A DNA stretch of 32,598 bases from an uncultured Collinsella sp. (GTDB lineage Bacteria > Actinomycetota > Coriobacteriia > Coriobacteriales > Coriobacteriaceae). Shown here in pieces: positions 22,897 through 30,117 of the stretch (positions are counted from its first letter, which is position 1; each line of letters begins with the position of its first letter). Where the stretch lies: NCBI GenBank assembly GCA_959602645.1, contig CAUGTZ010000027.1, forward strand, positions 1-32,598, in the 5' to 3' direction. A model generated the notes under the pieces. It saw only the letters and a program-made list of their open reading frames with translations. It searched no databases and had not been told where the DNA came from. The translations under genes and the position numbers were made by a program.

Positions 22897-22922
22897 GTGA
22901 CAAAGGACAGTCCCTTTGTCAC
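22897..22922. repeat. Small palindrome with GGACAGTCC core
   Basis: GTGACAAAGG (22897-22906) and CCTTTGTCAC (22913-22922) flank ACAGTC. It belongs to the set of arm-core-arm palindromes around GGGACAG in this window. It sits between IID and deglycase 2. Confidence 0.65.
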
Positions 22923-23015
22923 ATCCTCAACGGGCCGGCGACTCGGTCCAAACCACGGTAACCCTGCGAGCGCCCGGCAATGTGGCGCCGCAAAAAATCG
23001 AAAGGAATGTGTCAG

Positions 23016-23999
23016 ATGTACGAGATCGACCTTAACCTCCCTAAGCAGATCGTCGCTGACGTCCTGTCCAACCACGAGATCCACAGCGTCGCCTTCGTCG
23101 GCTGCGGTGCTTCCATGTCCGACCTTTACCCTGCCAAGTACTTCCTGGCCAACAACACGGACAAGCTGAACGTTCAGATCTTCACCGCTAACGAGTTCAA
23201 CTACGACACGCCTTCCTGGGTCAACGAGCACACCTTCGTGATCACCTGCTCCCTCGGTGGCTCCACGCCCGAGACCGTCGAGGCCAACAAGACCGCCAAG
23301 AAGCACAACTGCCCGGTCGTCTCCCTCACCAACAAGGCCGGCTCCGCTCTGACCGTCGACGCCGACCACGTCATCGTTCACGGCTTCCATGCCAACTACG
23401 CTGCCAAGTGCGAGAAGCCTGGCTACGCCATCGCTCTTGCTCTCGAGATCCTTCAGCAGACCGAGGGCTATGACCACTACGAGGACATGATCACCGGCCT
23501 CACCAACGTCTTCGATCTCTGCGAGAACGCCGCTCAGCACTGCAAGAAGCTCGCCAAGAAGTTCGCCCAGGACTTCAAGGACGACAAGATGATCTACTTC
23601 ATGGCCTCCGGTGCCTCCGAGAAGATGGCTTATTCTCACGCCGCCTTCCTGTTCACCGAGATGCAGTGGATCGACGCCGCCGCCTACAACACCGGCGAGT
23701 ACTTCCACGGCCCGTTCGAGGTTTCCACCGAGGGTAAGCCCTACGTCTTCTTCATGTCCGATGGTGCTACCCGTCCGATGGACGCTCGCGCCCTCACCTT
23801 CCTTGAGCGCATGGGCGCCAAGGTCGCTCTGATCGACTCCAAGGACTACGGCCTGGCTGACGCCGTGCCCGCGAGCGTCGTCACCTACTTCAACCCGCTG
23901 CTGCACCTCGCCGTTATGCGCGAGTACGGCAACCAGATCGCCGAGGCCCGTCAGCACCCGCTGACCATGCGTCGCTACATGTGGAAGCTTTCCTACTAA
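23016..23999 (+). CDS. SIS-domain sugar-phosphate deglycase, FrlB/FraB/GfrF family (deglycase 2)
   Basis: 327 aa. First SIS domain with FVGCGASMSDLYPAKYFL and the loop TCSLGGSTPETVEA; second with TEMQWIDAAAYNTGEYFHGPFE. E215 and H231 match the FraB catalytic pair by position and spacing; the end HPLTMRRYMWKLSY is close to FrlB. It acts in the cytoplasm on the 6-phosphate made by the PTS encoded just upstream. The ATG at 23016 has AAAGGA (23001-23006) at a good distance; the ATG at 23007 would be too close to it. Transcription probably runs through from the PTS genes, since the hairpin between them lacks a T-tract. Biased codon use matches the PTS genes. Confidence 0.9.
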   Translation: MYEIDLNLPKQIVADVLSNHEIHSVAFVGCGASMSDLYPAKYFLANNTDKLNVQIFTANEFNYDTPSWVNEHTFVITCSLGGSTPETVEANKTAKKHNCPVVSLTNKAGSALTVDADHVIVHGFHANYAAKCEKPGYAIALALEILQQTEGYDHYEDMITGLTNVFDLCENAAQHCKKLAKKFAQDFKDDKMIYFMASGASEKMAYSHAAFLFTEMQWIDAAAYNTGEYFHGPFEVSTEGKPYVFFMSDGATRPMDARALTFLERMGAKVALIDSKDYGLADAVPASVVTYFNPLLHLAVMREYGNQIAEARQHPLTMRRYMWKLSY

Positions 24000-24033
24000 T
24001 CACAAGTAAGTAGACCTTACGGGTTGATTGAGA

Positions 24034-24064
24034 GGGGATGGGGTTTGCGCCCCGTCCCCTTTTT
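24034..24064 (+). terminator. Rho-independent terminator of the PTS-deglycase 2 operon
   Basis: GGGGATGGGG (24034-24043) pairs with CCCCGTCCCC (24050-24059) with one G-U, then TTTTT. It starts 34 nt after the deglycase 2 stop. Confidence 0.9.
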
Positions 24065-24107
24065 GCTTTGGGGGCGTGTCCGTTGCGTCATAAAACCCCA
24101 GATAAAA

Positions 24108-24140
24108 CCTACCAAAATAAACCTGTCCCTTTTTGGCAGG
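24108..24140. repeat. 33-bp palindromic repeat with GGGACAGG core (copy 3, inverted)
   Basis: On the minus strand it reads CCTGCC...GGGACAGG...GGTAGG, matching the element at 16766-16798 in 28 of 33 positions. Both copies are the same length. It ends 16 bp before the ATG chosen for the HAD gene. Confidence 0.8.
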
Positions 24141-24155
24141 TGGGAGGAGATGCGT

Positions 24156-24785
24156 ATGATCAAGGCAGTGCTGTTTGATATGGACGGCGTGCTGGTCGAT
24201 ACCGAGTGGTTCTACAACCGTCGTCGCGTGGCGTTTATGGAGGAGAAGGGGTTCCACTTTGACGAGATTCCCGATCTTTCGGGGTCTAACGAGCCCGCCA
24301 TTTGGAAGTCGCTGGTGCCCGACGATGTTGAGCTGCGCGAGCGCCTGCGCGTGGAGTACAAGCAGGTCTACAGCCCGGACCATCCCGTTCCGTATGCCGA
24401 GCTACTCAACGAGCAGACGGAGCCGGTGATGCGTGAGCTGCACAAGCGCGGCATGAAATGTGCCATCGCGAGCTCGTCCTATCGCGAGCTCATTGACGAG
24501 CTGGTGGAGATTGCCGGTATCACCGACGTGCTGGACTACACCATCAGCGGTCACGAGTGCAGTGCATTTAAGCCCGACCCCGAGATCTACCTGCGTGCCA
24601 TGGAGGCGCTGGGCGTTGACCCCGCCGAGTGCCTGGTTATCGAGGACTCGCCGTTGGGCATCGAGGCTGGCAAGCGCTCCGGCGCCCGCGTCCTGGCACT
24701 GCGTCCGCATGAGGGCGTCAACCTCGATCAATCGCGAGCCGATGCCGTTATCGATAATCTGACCGACATTCTGGCCGCTTTGTAG
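24156..24785 (+). CDS. HAD-superfamily phosphatase / beta-phosphoglucomutase-like
   Basis: 209 aa. Motif I is LFDMDGVLVDTE (nucleophile Asp about residue 8, acid-base Asp two later), motif II is CAIASSS, motif III is the Lys of FKPDPEIYLRA, and motif IV is VIEDSPLGIEA. The helical cap lies between motifs I and II. Such enzymes remove or move phosphate on small sugar phosphates. GGGAGGAG (24142-24149) fits the ATG at 24156; the one at 24150 is too near it. It stands alone after a terminator, so it needs its own promoter, perhaps at TAAAACCT-like A/T-rich DNA near 24091-24110; I see no clear pair. A pathway role is suggested only by position. Confidence 0.88.
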   Translation: MIKAVLFDMDGVLVDTEWFYNRRRVAFMEEKGFHFDEIPDLSGSNEPAIWKSLVPDDVELRERLRVEYKQVYSPDHPVPYAELLNEQTEPVMRELHKRGMKCAIASSSYRELIDELVEIAGITDVLDYTISGHECSAFKPDPEIYLRAMEALGVDPAECLVIEDSPLGIEAGKRSGARVLALRPHEGVNLDQSRADAVIDNLTDILAAL

Positions 24786-24788
24786 CGT

Positions 24789-24836
24789 CAATCCGCCGCG
24801 AGAAGTGCCGATTCGCGCATTTATCGCGGCGGATTG
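24789..24836 (+). terminator. Inverted repeat after the HAD gene
   Basis: CAATCCGCCGCGA (24789-24801) and TCGCGGCGGATTG (24824-24836) are perfect 13-bp arms around a 22-nt loop. The sequence GCTCATTTT follows. Probably the transcript end of the HAD gene, though the T-tract is poor. Confidence 0.5.
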
Positions 24837-24880
24837 GCTCATTTTGGCTTCAATTTGGATCAGTTTGGCTTCGACTCAGA

Positions 24881-25004
24881 CTAAGTGAGTAGACTTTTTG
24901 GCGCATGCCGAGCACAAAGCGTTTCTGCCTTAGTAAAACCGCAGGTCACAGAGGTGGCTGTTATTGGCTGTGCTCGGCAGGTTGCGAAAAGTCTACTCAC
25001 TTAG
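24881..25004. repeat. Long-arm palindromic element E2
   Basis: 36-nt arms (24881-24916 and 24969-25004): the outer 18 bp, CTAAGTGAGTAGACTTTT, pair perfectly, 7 positions do not, then 11 bp (TGCCGAGCACA) pair perfectly. The 52-nt interior holds AAACCGCAGG (24936-24945), also in the interior of element E4 at 31271-31280. This fills most of the gap 24786-25140. No T-tract follows. Confidence 0.75.
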
Positions 25005-25086
25005 AATTTGGGCCTTTGGTTGTGGGGTTACCGGTCCCGTTTTGGTTGTCGAGAGAGGGTGAATTGAGGCGCCCTCTGTCGCTCCA

Positions 25087-25095
25087 TGCTACAAT
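25087..25095 (+). promoter_or_regulatory. Extended -10 box before the YitT-family gene
   Basis: TGCTACAAT is an extended -10 box (TACAAT at 25090-25095). TTGAGG at 25064-25069 is a possible -35 box, but its 20-bp spacing is long; extended -10 boxes can work without one. Confidence 0.5.
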
Positions 25096-25140
25096 CGCCG
25101 ACATGCCCCACAACTACATCTGCCTTCGAAGGGAGCCTAC

Positions 25141-26148
25141 GTGGCGAATGCCATCGATCAGCTCACGGACCGCGTGCTCGTGCTCGGCCGCCTTACCATC
25201 GTCCGCCGCGCCATTACCGCCGTGGCGGTCACCATTTCCGCCGTTCTCCAGACATTTCTGATCCAGGCGTTCATTCAGCCCGCTGATCTGCTTCCGAGCG
25301 GTCTCACCGGCGTCGCGGTCCTGCTCGATCGCGTTACCTCGCTTGGCGGCGTTCACATCGACATCTCGCTCGGTATGCTCGCGCTCAACATCCCCGTGGC
25401 GCTCCTATGCTGGAGCGGCATTAGCAAGCGCTTCGTCATCTTCTCGATGATGCAGGTTGCGCTCTCGTCGCTGTTCCTTAACATCTTTCACTTTGCGCCG
25501 TTTTTGGGCGACAAGATCATGCTCATCATCTTTGGCGGCGTGGTCTCGGGCCTGGGCGCCGCCATCGCGCTTAAGTCCGGCGCATCCACCGGCGGTACCG
25601 ACTTTATCGCGTTGTGGGTCTCCAACCACACGGGCAAGACCATCTGGGGCGTCATCTTTGGTTTTAACTGCTTTATCCTGGCGATCTTTGGCTTTATGTT
25701 TGGCTGGGACAACGCGGCGTACTCCATCGTGTTCCAGTTTATTTCGACCAAGACCATCGACAGCTTCTACCGCCGCTATGACCGCGTAACGCTGCAGATC
25801 ACGACGCGCAAGGCCGACGAGGTCATGACCGCCTATATCGACCATTTTCAGCACGGCATCAGCTGCGCCGAGGTCGTTGGCGGATACAGCCGCGAAAAGA
25901 TGTACCTGCTGCACACCGTTGTCTCGACCTACGAGAGCCAGGACATCATCAAGTTGGTGTGCGACATTGATCCCGGCGCCGTGATCAATGTGTTCCACAC
26001 GCTTAACTTTGTGGGCGGCTGGTGGGGCGGTCATGTCGACGAGCCCATGCCTACGGCCGTACCCGATCCCGACAAGCCCGCGCGCATGGCCAGCAGGCAG
26101 GCCCGTCTGCACGACCAGGAAAGCTTGCAGCAGGACGACGGCAAGTAA
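25141..26148 (+). CDS. YitT-family membrane protein with DUF2179 domain
   Basis: 335 aa. GTG start after GAAGGGA (25127-25133). About five to six hydrophobic segments from residue 20 to 205, including the family stretches LLPSGLTGVAVLLDR and GASTGGTDFIALWVSNHTG. The C-terminal cytoplasmic DUF2179-like domain runs about 215-285 (TLQITTRKADEVMTAYIDHFQHGISCAEVVGGYSREK), followed by a disordered polar tail. Function of YitT proteins is not settled. It lies between the PTS operon and GntR regulator 2, but shows none of the island operator motifs. Confidence 0.88.
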   Translation: MANAIDQLTDRVLVLGRLTIVRRAITAVAVTISAVLQTFLIQAFIQPADLLPSGLTGVAVLLDRVTSLGGVHIDISLGMLALNIPVALLCWSGISKRFVIFSMMQVALSSLFLNIFHFAPFLGDKIMLIIFGGVVSGLGAAIALKSGASTGGTDFIALWVSNHTGKTIWGVIFGFNCFILAIFGFMFGWDNAAYSIVFQFISTKTIDSFYRRYDRVTLQITTRKADEVMTAYIDHFQHGISCAEVVGGYSREKMYLLHTVVSTYESQDIIKLVCDIDPGAVINVFHTLNFVGGWWGGHVDEPMPTAVPDPDKPARMASRQARLHDQESLQQDDGK

Positions 26149-26199
26149 AGATTTGCTGTATGCGGTGTATCGTTTTATCAAACTAAGGTAACATATAAA

Positions 26200-26213
26200 A
26201 AGACGTTATATAC
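26200..26213. promoter_or_regulatory. Candidate operator upstream of GntR regulator 2
   Basis: AAGACGTTATATAC lies 39 bp before the ATG at 26253. Its first 11 bases equal 20177-20187 at the PTS operon, and its reverse complement shares GTATATAACG with the DMT gene upstream region. I cannot fix the promoter boxes around it. Confidence 0.55.
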
Positions 26214-26252
26214 GTATTAGTTCTTTCGATATTTTGATAAGAGTGATCAGAT

Positions 26253-26972
26253 ATGCCAGCGCCCAAAAATGCACCGCTTTACCAGCAGATTTACGACGAG
26301 ATCAAGGAAGCGATCGAGAAAGGTGTTTATGCACCTAAGGAGCGCATCCCGTCCGAGCTTGAGCTTGCCGAGCAGTACGAGGTGAGCCGCATTACGGTGC
26401 GTCGCGCCGTCGAGGAGCTGTGCTCCGATGGCTACCTGGTTAAGCAGCAGGGCCGCGGCACCTTTGTCTCCACGCCGCACATCAATCGCCAGTTCCATGC
26501 TTCGACGCTGCAGACGTTTACTGCGTTGTGTGCCGACAATGGCATGAAGGCCGGCGCGCACGTGGTCGATCGCCAGATTGTGCCGGCGCGCCAAAACGAG
26601 ATGGAATTCTTTGGTCTGCAGAAGGATGCGCTGCTGCTGCATATTAAGCGCGTGCGCACGGCCGACGGCGAGCCCATCTTTGAGGAAAACATCTTTGTGC
26701 CGTTTGATGCATACCGCGAGCTGTTGACGGCCGATCTTGAGGACAAGTCGATTTTTGCCGAGGTCGAGCGTGTTGGCGGAACGCCGATTGTCTCGGTTGG
26801 CTACCGTACGGTCGAGGCCGTTCGTGCCAACGCCGAGCAGGCCACCGAGCTGGGCATTGCCCCGCACGATCCGCTGCTCAACCTGCGTGCCGGCTTTATC
26901 GGCCCCAATGGCGAGCCGGTCCTGATGGGTAAGCAGTACTACGTGGGATCGCGCTACGTTATGGTCATGTAG
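26253..26972 (+). CDS. GntR-family regulator with UTRA domain (regulator 2)
   Basis: 239 aa. Winged HTH about 5-75, starting PLYQQIYDEIKEAIEKGVYAP, with IPSELELAEQYEVSRITVRRAVEELCSDGYL and the wing KQQGRGTFVS. UTRA domain about 90-236, ending VGSRYVMVM. It is a clear paralogue of regulator 3: both carry ITVRRA.EEL, QQGRGTFV, RVRTADG and a VGSRYV end. A shared motif upstream of this gene, the PTS operon and the DMT gene suggests that it controls all three; FrlR-like sensing of an Amadori-derived phosphate is an inference. The ribosome-binding site is weak (AAGAG at 26239-26243). Confidence 0.9.
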   Translation: MPAPKNAPLYQQIYDEIKEAIEKGVYAPKERIPSELELAEQYEVSRITVRRAVEELCSDGYLVKQQGRGTFVSTPHINRQFHASTLQTFTALCADNGMKAGAHVVDRQIVPARQNEMEFFGLQKDALLLHIKRVRTADGEPIFEENIFVPFDAYRELLTADLEDKSIFAEVERVGGTPIVSVGYRTVEAVRANAEQATELGIAPHDPLLNLRAGFIGPNGEPVLMGKQYYVGSRYVMVM

Positions 26973-27005
26973 GGCTGGTTCCGCCGTTCTGACGAACGAC
27001 GGACC

Positions 27006-27040
27006 GGTCGACGCTGCAAGCCCGCCAGAGCGGCAATCTG
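27006..27040. repeat. 35-nt hairpin repeat (copy 2)
   Basis: Begins GGTCGACGCTGCAAG and ends CGGCAATCTG; stem CCGC/GCGG. It matches 14120-14154 in 27 of 35 positions, with the differences concentrated in the stem and loop so that pairing is kept. It lies 34 bp after the stop of regulator 2. Confidence 0.6.
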
Positions 27041-27044
27041 CAGA

Positions 27045-27112
27045 ATGAGCGTGGAAAATCTCCCGTTTTTGGCTCGGTTACGGCCTCAAAGTGGGAGATT
27101 ATCCACGCTCAT
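27045..27112. repeat. Long-arm palindromic element E3
   Basis: 20-bp arms ATGAGCGTGGAAAATCTCCC (27045-27064) and its complement (27093-27112) with one mismatch and a 28-nt loop. A partial arm TCCACGCTCG follows at 27131-27140. It is directly next to the 35-nt hairpin repeat. No terminator T-tract follows. Confidence 0.75.
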
Positions 27113-27201
27113 CCGGAAAGTGTCCAAAAATCCACGCTCGTTCCTTTCGGATTGCGCCGCCCGTGGCCGGCAACCGTGGGGCACCGGTCCGCGTGGCGGC
27201 G

Positions 27202-27207
27202 TATAAT
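27202..27207 (+). promoter_or_regulatory. -10 box of the recQ promoter
   Basis: Perfect TATAAT 32 bp before the ATG. The -35 region (around 27179-27184) has no good match. Transcription would begin about 25 nt before the start codon. Confidence 0.55.
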
Positions 27208-27238
27208 CGGCGGCAGATGATTCTGACGTTAGGAAACC

Positions 27239-29215
27239 ATGATCGATAGCATGCAGCAGATGGCGCTCGACACGCTCGGCGCCTATTTTGGCTACACCTC
27301 GTTTCGCCCGGGGCAGGACCGCATGGTCGATGCGATCCTTGCTGGCCGCGACGCGCTGGGCGTTATGCCCACGGGCGCCGGCAAGTCCATTTGCTACCAG
27401 GTGCCCGCGCTCATGCTGCCCGGCATTACCTTTGTGGTGAGTCCGCTGCTGTCGCTTATGGAGGACCAGACCCGTGCGCTGCTCGCGGCGGGCGCGCGAC
27501 CCAGCTATCTCAACTCCAGCCTTACTCCGGCCCAGCAAAATACCGTGCTCAAGCGGGCGCGCGAGGGCCGCTACCAGCTTATGTACGTGGCGCCCGAGCG
27601 CCTGCTCGAGCCGCGCTTTCTGGCCTTTGCGCAGGAAGCTGCGGCCGAAGGCGGCATCGGCGTTCCGCTCGTGGCCATTGACGAGGCCCACTGCGTGAGC
27701 CAATGGGGCCAGGATTTCCGCCCCGCCTATCTGCAGATTCGTGAGTTCATCGATTCCCTGCCGCAACGCCCTATCGTGGCGGCCTTTACCGCCACGGCGA
27801 CCGAGCGCGTACGCGCGGACATTCAGCAGATGCTCGGCCTGCAAAACCCGGCGACGGTGGTGACGGGCTTCGATCGCAAGAACCTCTACTTTGGTTGCGA
27901 AGAGATGGGCGACAAGGCCAAGACCGCCTGGGTGCGCGACTACGTGATCGCGCATTCGAGCGAGAGCGGCATCGTGTATTGCTCGACCCGCAAGACGGTC
28001 GATGCGCTGGCAGGCGATCTTGCCGAAGCGCTGGGCCCCAGCGGCATTCGCGTGGGCCGATACCATGCCGGCATGGGCAACGACGCCCGCCGCCAGAGCC
28101 AGCGTGCCTTTATCGACGACGATATCCAGGTGATGGTTGCCACCAACGCCTTTGGCATGGGCATCGACAAGCCCAACGTGCGCTACGTAATCCACAACAA
28201 CGTGCCCGAGAGCATCGAGGCCTACTACCAAGAGGCGGGACGTGCCGGCCGCGATGGCGATCCGGCCAGCTGCCACCTGCTGTGGAACGGCAACGATTTT
28301 CGCATGCGTCGCTTTTTGATCGACCGCGGCGATGCTGCCGACGAGGCGCTCGACGACGAGCAGCGCGCGTGGGCGCTCCAGAACCGTTACCGCCTGCTCA
28401 GCCAGATGGAGGGCTACTGCAATACCACCGGCTGCCTGCGCGAATACATGCTGCGCTACTTTGGCGACGAGGCCGCGGCCGAGCATGCGGTAGCCGCCAC
28501 GGGCGGCACGGCGGACGACGCCGAGGGCTGCGGCAACTGCAGCAACTGCCTCACGCAGTTCGAGGTCGAGGACGTCACCGATATGGCCCGCGCCGCCGTG
28601 CGCTACGTCGCCACGCGCCCCATGCGCTTTGGCAAGTCGCTGATTGCCGACGTGCTCCACGGCGGCAATACCGAGCGCATTCGCCAGATGCATCTGGACG
28701 AGGACCGCGGCTACGGTGAGCTGTCGAGCGAATCGGTCGGGCGCATTAAGGACATCATCGGTCAGCTGTGCGGCCGCGGTTATTTGGCCACCTCGCAGGG
28801 GCAGTACCCGGTCGTGGGACTCGGTCCGCGCGCCGGCGAGGTTGAGGACGAGGCGTTTGCCTTTACCGTTAAGCGTCGCGCGTCCAAGCGCAAGGCCTCG
28901 GCCCGCGCTCGCCGTGCGGTGGATCTGCTGCGCGAGGAGGCCGAGCTGGATCAGCGCCCGCGCGTGGGTGACGATGCCGAGCTGTTCGAGCGCCTGCGTG
29001 CCCTGCGCAAGGAAATCTCGACCGAGCTGGAGATGGCGCCATACATGGTCTTCTCCGACAAGGCCCTGCGCGGCCTGTGCCGCCTGCGCCCGCAGACGCG
29101 CGACGAGCTTGTCCAGGTCAACGGCATTGGCGAGAAAAAGGCCGACGCCTTTGGCGAGCAGTTTATGGCGGCGATTGAAGAGTTTGAGTCCGAGCATGCG
29201 CGGGATGGAGCGTAA
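27239..29215 (+). CDS. recQ: ATP-dependent DNA helicase RecQ
   Basis: 658 aa, complete RecQ. Walker A is MPTGAGKS (43-50), the DEAH box is D148-H151 in VAIDEAHCVSQWG, and motif VI is YYQEAGRAGRDG. A zinc site uses YCNTTGCLREYML and CGNCSNCL. The RQC winged helix follows, and the C-terminal HRDC domain covers about 575-650 (LFERLRALRKEIS...QVNGIGEKKADAFGEQF). RecQ unwinds DNA in RecF-type recombination and fork repair. Two bases separate its stop from the GTG of GntR regulator 3, so the regulator may be made from the recQ transcript. Confidence 0.97.
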   Translation: MIDSMQQMALDTLGAYFGYTSFRPGQDRMVDAILAGRDALGVMPTGAGKSICYQVPALMLPGITFVVSPLLSLMEDQTRALLAAGARPSYLNSSLTPAQQNTVLKRAREGRYQLMYVAPERLLEPRFLAFAQEAAAEGGIGVPLVAIDEAHCVSQWGQDFRPAYLQIREFIDSLPQRPIVAAFTATATERVRADIQQMLGLQNPATVVTGFDRKNLYFGCEEMGDKAKTAWVRDYVIAHSSESGIVYCSTRKTVDALAGDLAEALGPSGIRVGRYHAGMGNDARRQSQRAFIDDDIQVMVATNAFGMGIDKPNVRYVIHNNVPESIEAYYQEAGRAGRDGDPASCHLLWNGNDFRMRRFLIDRGDAADEALDDEQRAWALQNRYRLLSQMEGYCNTTGCLREYMLRYFGDEAAAEHAVAATGGTADDAEGCGNCSNCLTQFEVEDVTDMARAAVRYVATRPMRFGKSLIADVLHGGNTERIRQMHLDEDRGYGELSSESVGRIKDIIGQLCGRGYLATSQGQYPVVGLGPRAGEVEDEAFAFTVKRRASKRKASARARRAVDLLREEAELDQRPRVGDDAELFERLRALRKEISTELEMAPYMVFSDKALRGLCRLRPQTRDELVQVNGIGEKKADAFGEQFMAAIEEFESEHARDGA

Positions 29216-29217
29216 AG

Positions 29218-29973
29218 GTGGCAACTGACGATGAAACCGAGCGCGCGGACGTCTCTGCTGTGCCGCTGTACCAGCAGGTCATGGACGACCTAAAGGGCGA
29301 GATCGCGCGCGGCGTGTACGCGCCCGGCTCGCGCATTCCTTCTGAGATGGAGCTTGCGAAGTCCTACGGCGTGGGGCGCATTACCGTGCGCCGCGCCATC
29401 GAGGAGCTGTCGCGTGCGGGGTATCTCAACCGCCAACAGGGGAGGGGCACCTTTGTGTGCGCCCCCAAACTCAAACGCAAGATTCGCCAGAAAGGCGACG
29501 TCCAGAGCTTTACCGAGGCTTGCGCCGCCAACGACATGGTGCCGGGTGCGCGTCTGGTGTCGCGCACGGTGGTCGCGGCGACGCACGAGGATGCGGCGTT
29601 CTTTGGCGTGGAACCCGGCTGCGAGCTTATCGTGGTCGAGCGCGTGCGCACGGCAGATGGCGTGCCCGTCATGCTCGAGAACAACTCTTTTGTGCTCGCC
29701 GACCATCCCTACCTGCAGACGCTGGCCGATAAGGACCTTGCCGATAACTCGATCTTTGCGCTCGTTGCAGAGCATTCGGGCCGCGCGCCGCTCAAGTCCG
29801 ATCCCTGCACCGTGGAGATTGCGCTTGCCGATGCTCAGGCGGCCCCGCTGCTGGAGGTGCCGGTCGGCGAGCCGCTCTTCTATATGGAGGCATACTTTAC
29901 CGACGCCGGCGGGCGCCCTCTACTGCTCGGTCGCCAAAAGATCGTGGGCTCGCGCTACGTGTTCGACATCTAA
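29218..29973 (+). CDS. GntR-family regulator with UTRA domain (regulator 3)
   Basis: 251 aa, GTG start two bases after the recQ stop, with GGAG (29207-29210) inside recQ. Winged HTH about 15-85: PLYQQVMDDLKGEIARGVYAP, IPSEMELAKSYGVGRITVRRAIEELSRAGYL, wing RQQGRGTFV. UTRA about 100-248, ending VGSRYVFDI. It is the paralogue of regulator 2. The deglycase 3 promoter with paired operators lies just downstream, so it very probably controls that gene. It has an N-terminal extension of about ten residues relative to regulator 2. Confidence 0.9.
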   Translation: MATDDETERADVSAVPLYQQVMDDLKGEIARGVYAPGSRIPSEMELAKSYGVGRITVRRAIEELSRAGYLNRQQGRGTFVCAPKLKRKIRQKGDVQSFTEACAANDMVPGARLVSRTVVAATHEDAAFFGVEPGCELIVVERVRTADGVPVMLENNSFVLADHPYLQTLADKDLADNSIFALVAEHSGRAPLKSDPCTVEIALADAQAAPLLEVPVGEPLFYMEAYFTDAGGRPLLLGRQKIVGSRYVFDI

Positions 29974-29982
29974 CGTCCACAG

Positions 29983-30061
29983 ATAGAACAACATAGAACA
30001 AATTTGCTGAAACGACTTCACCTGTGATAGCTCGCATGCTATAAATAGAACAACATAGAAC
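29983..30061. promoter_or_regulatory. Paired operators of the deglycase 3 promoter
   Basis: The 17-mer ATAGAACAACATAGAAC occurs exactly at 29983-29999 and at 30045-30061, 62 bp apart. Each has two direct ATAGAAC half-sites, one helical turn (10 bp) apart. One copy lies upstream of the -35 box and the other starts at the last base of the -10 box. Binding of regulator 3 to both, possibly with a DNA loop, would shut the promoter; the regulator assignment is by position. Confidence 0.75.
30017..30045 (+). promoter_or_regulatory. Promoter of deglycase 3
   Basis: -35 TTCACC (30017-30022) and -10 TATAAA (30040-30045), 17 bp apart. The start of transcription would fall in the second operator copy. 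The leader is about 65 nt, with AAGGAGG (30102-30108) as ribosome-binding site. Confidence 0.7.
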
Positions 30062-30117
30062 GACCGCAGGTACGAGCTGTCGTCGCTCAAAGCCGCCCCA
30101 CAAGGAGGAACAACACC

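Noticed and set aside
18757..25004. Complete insertion sequence or transposase gene
   Set aside because: The palindromes have no transposase frame nearby and no visible target duplication; I can only call them repeats.
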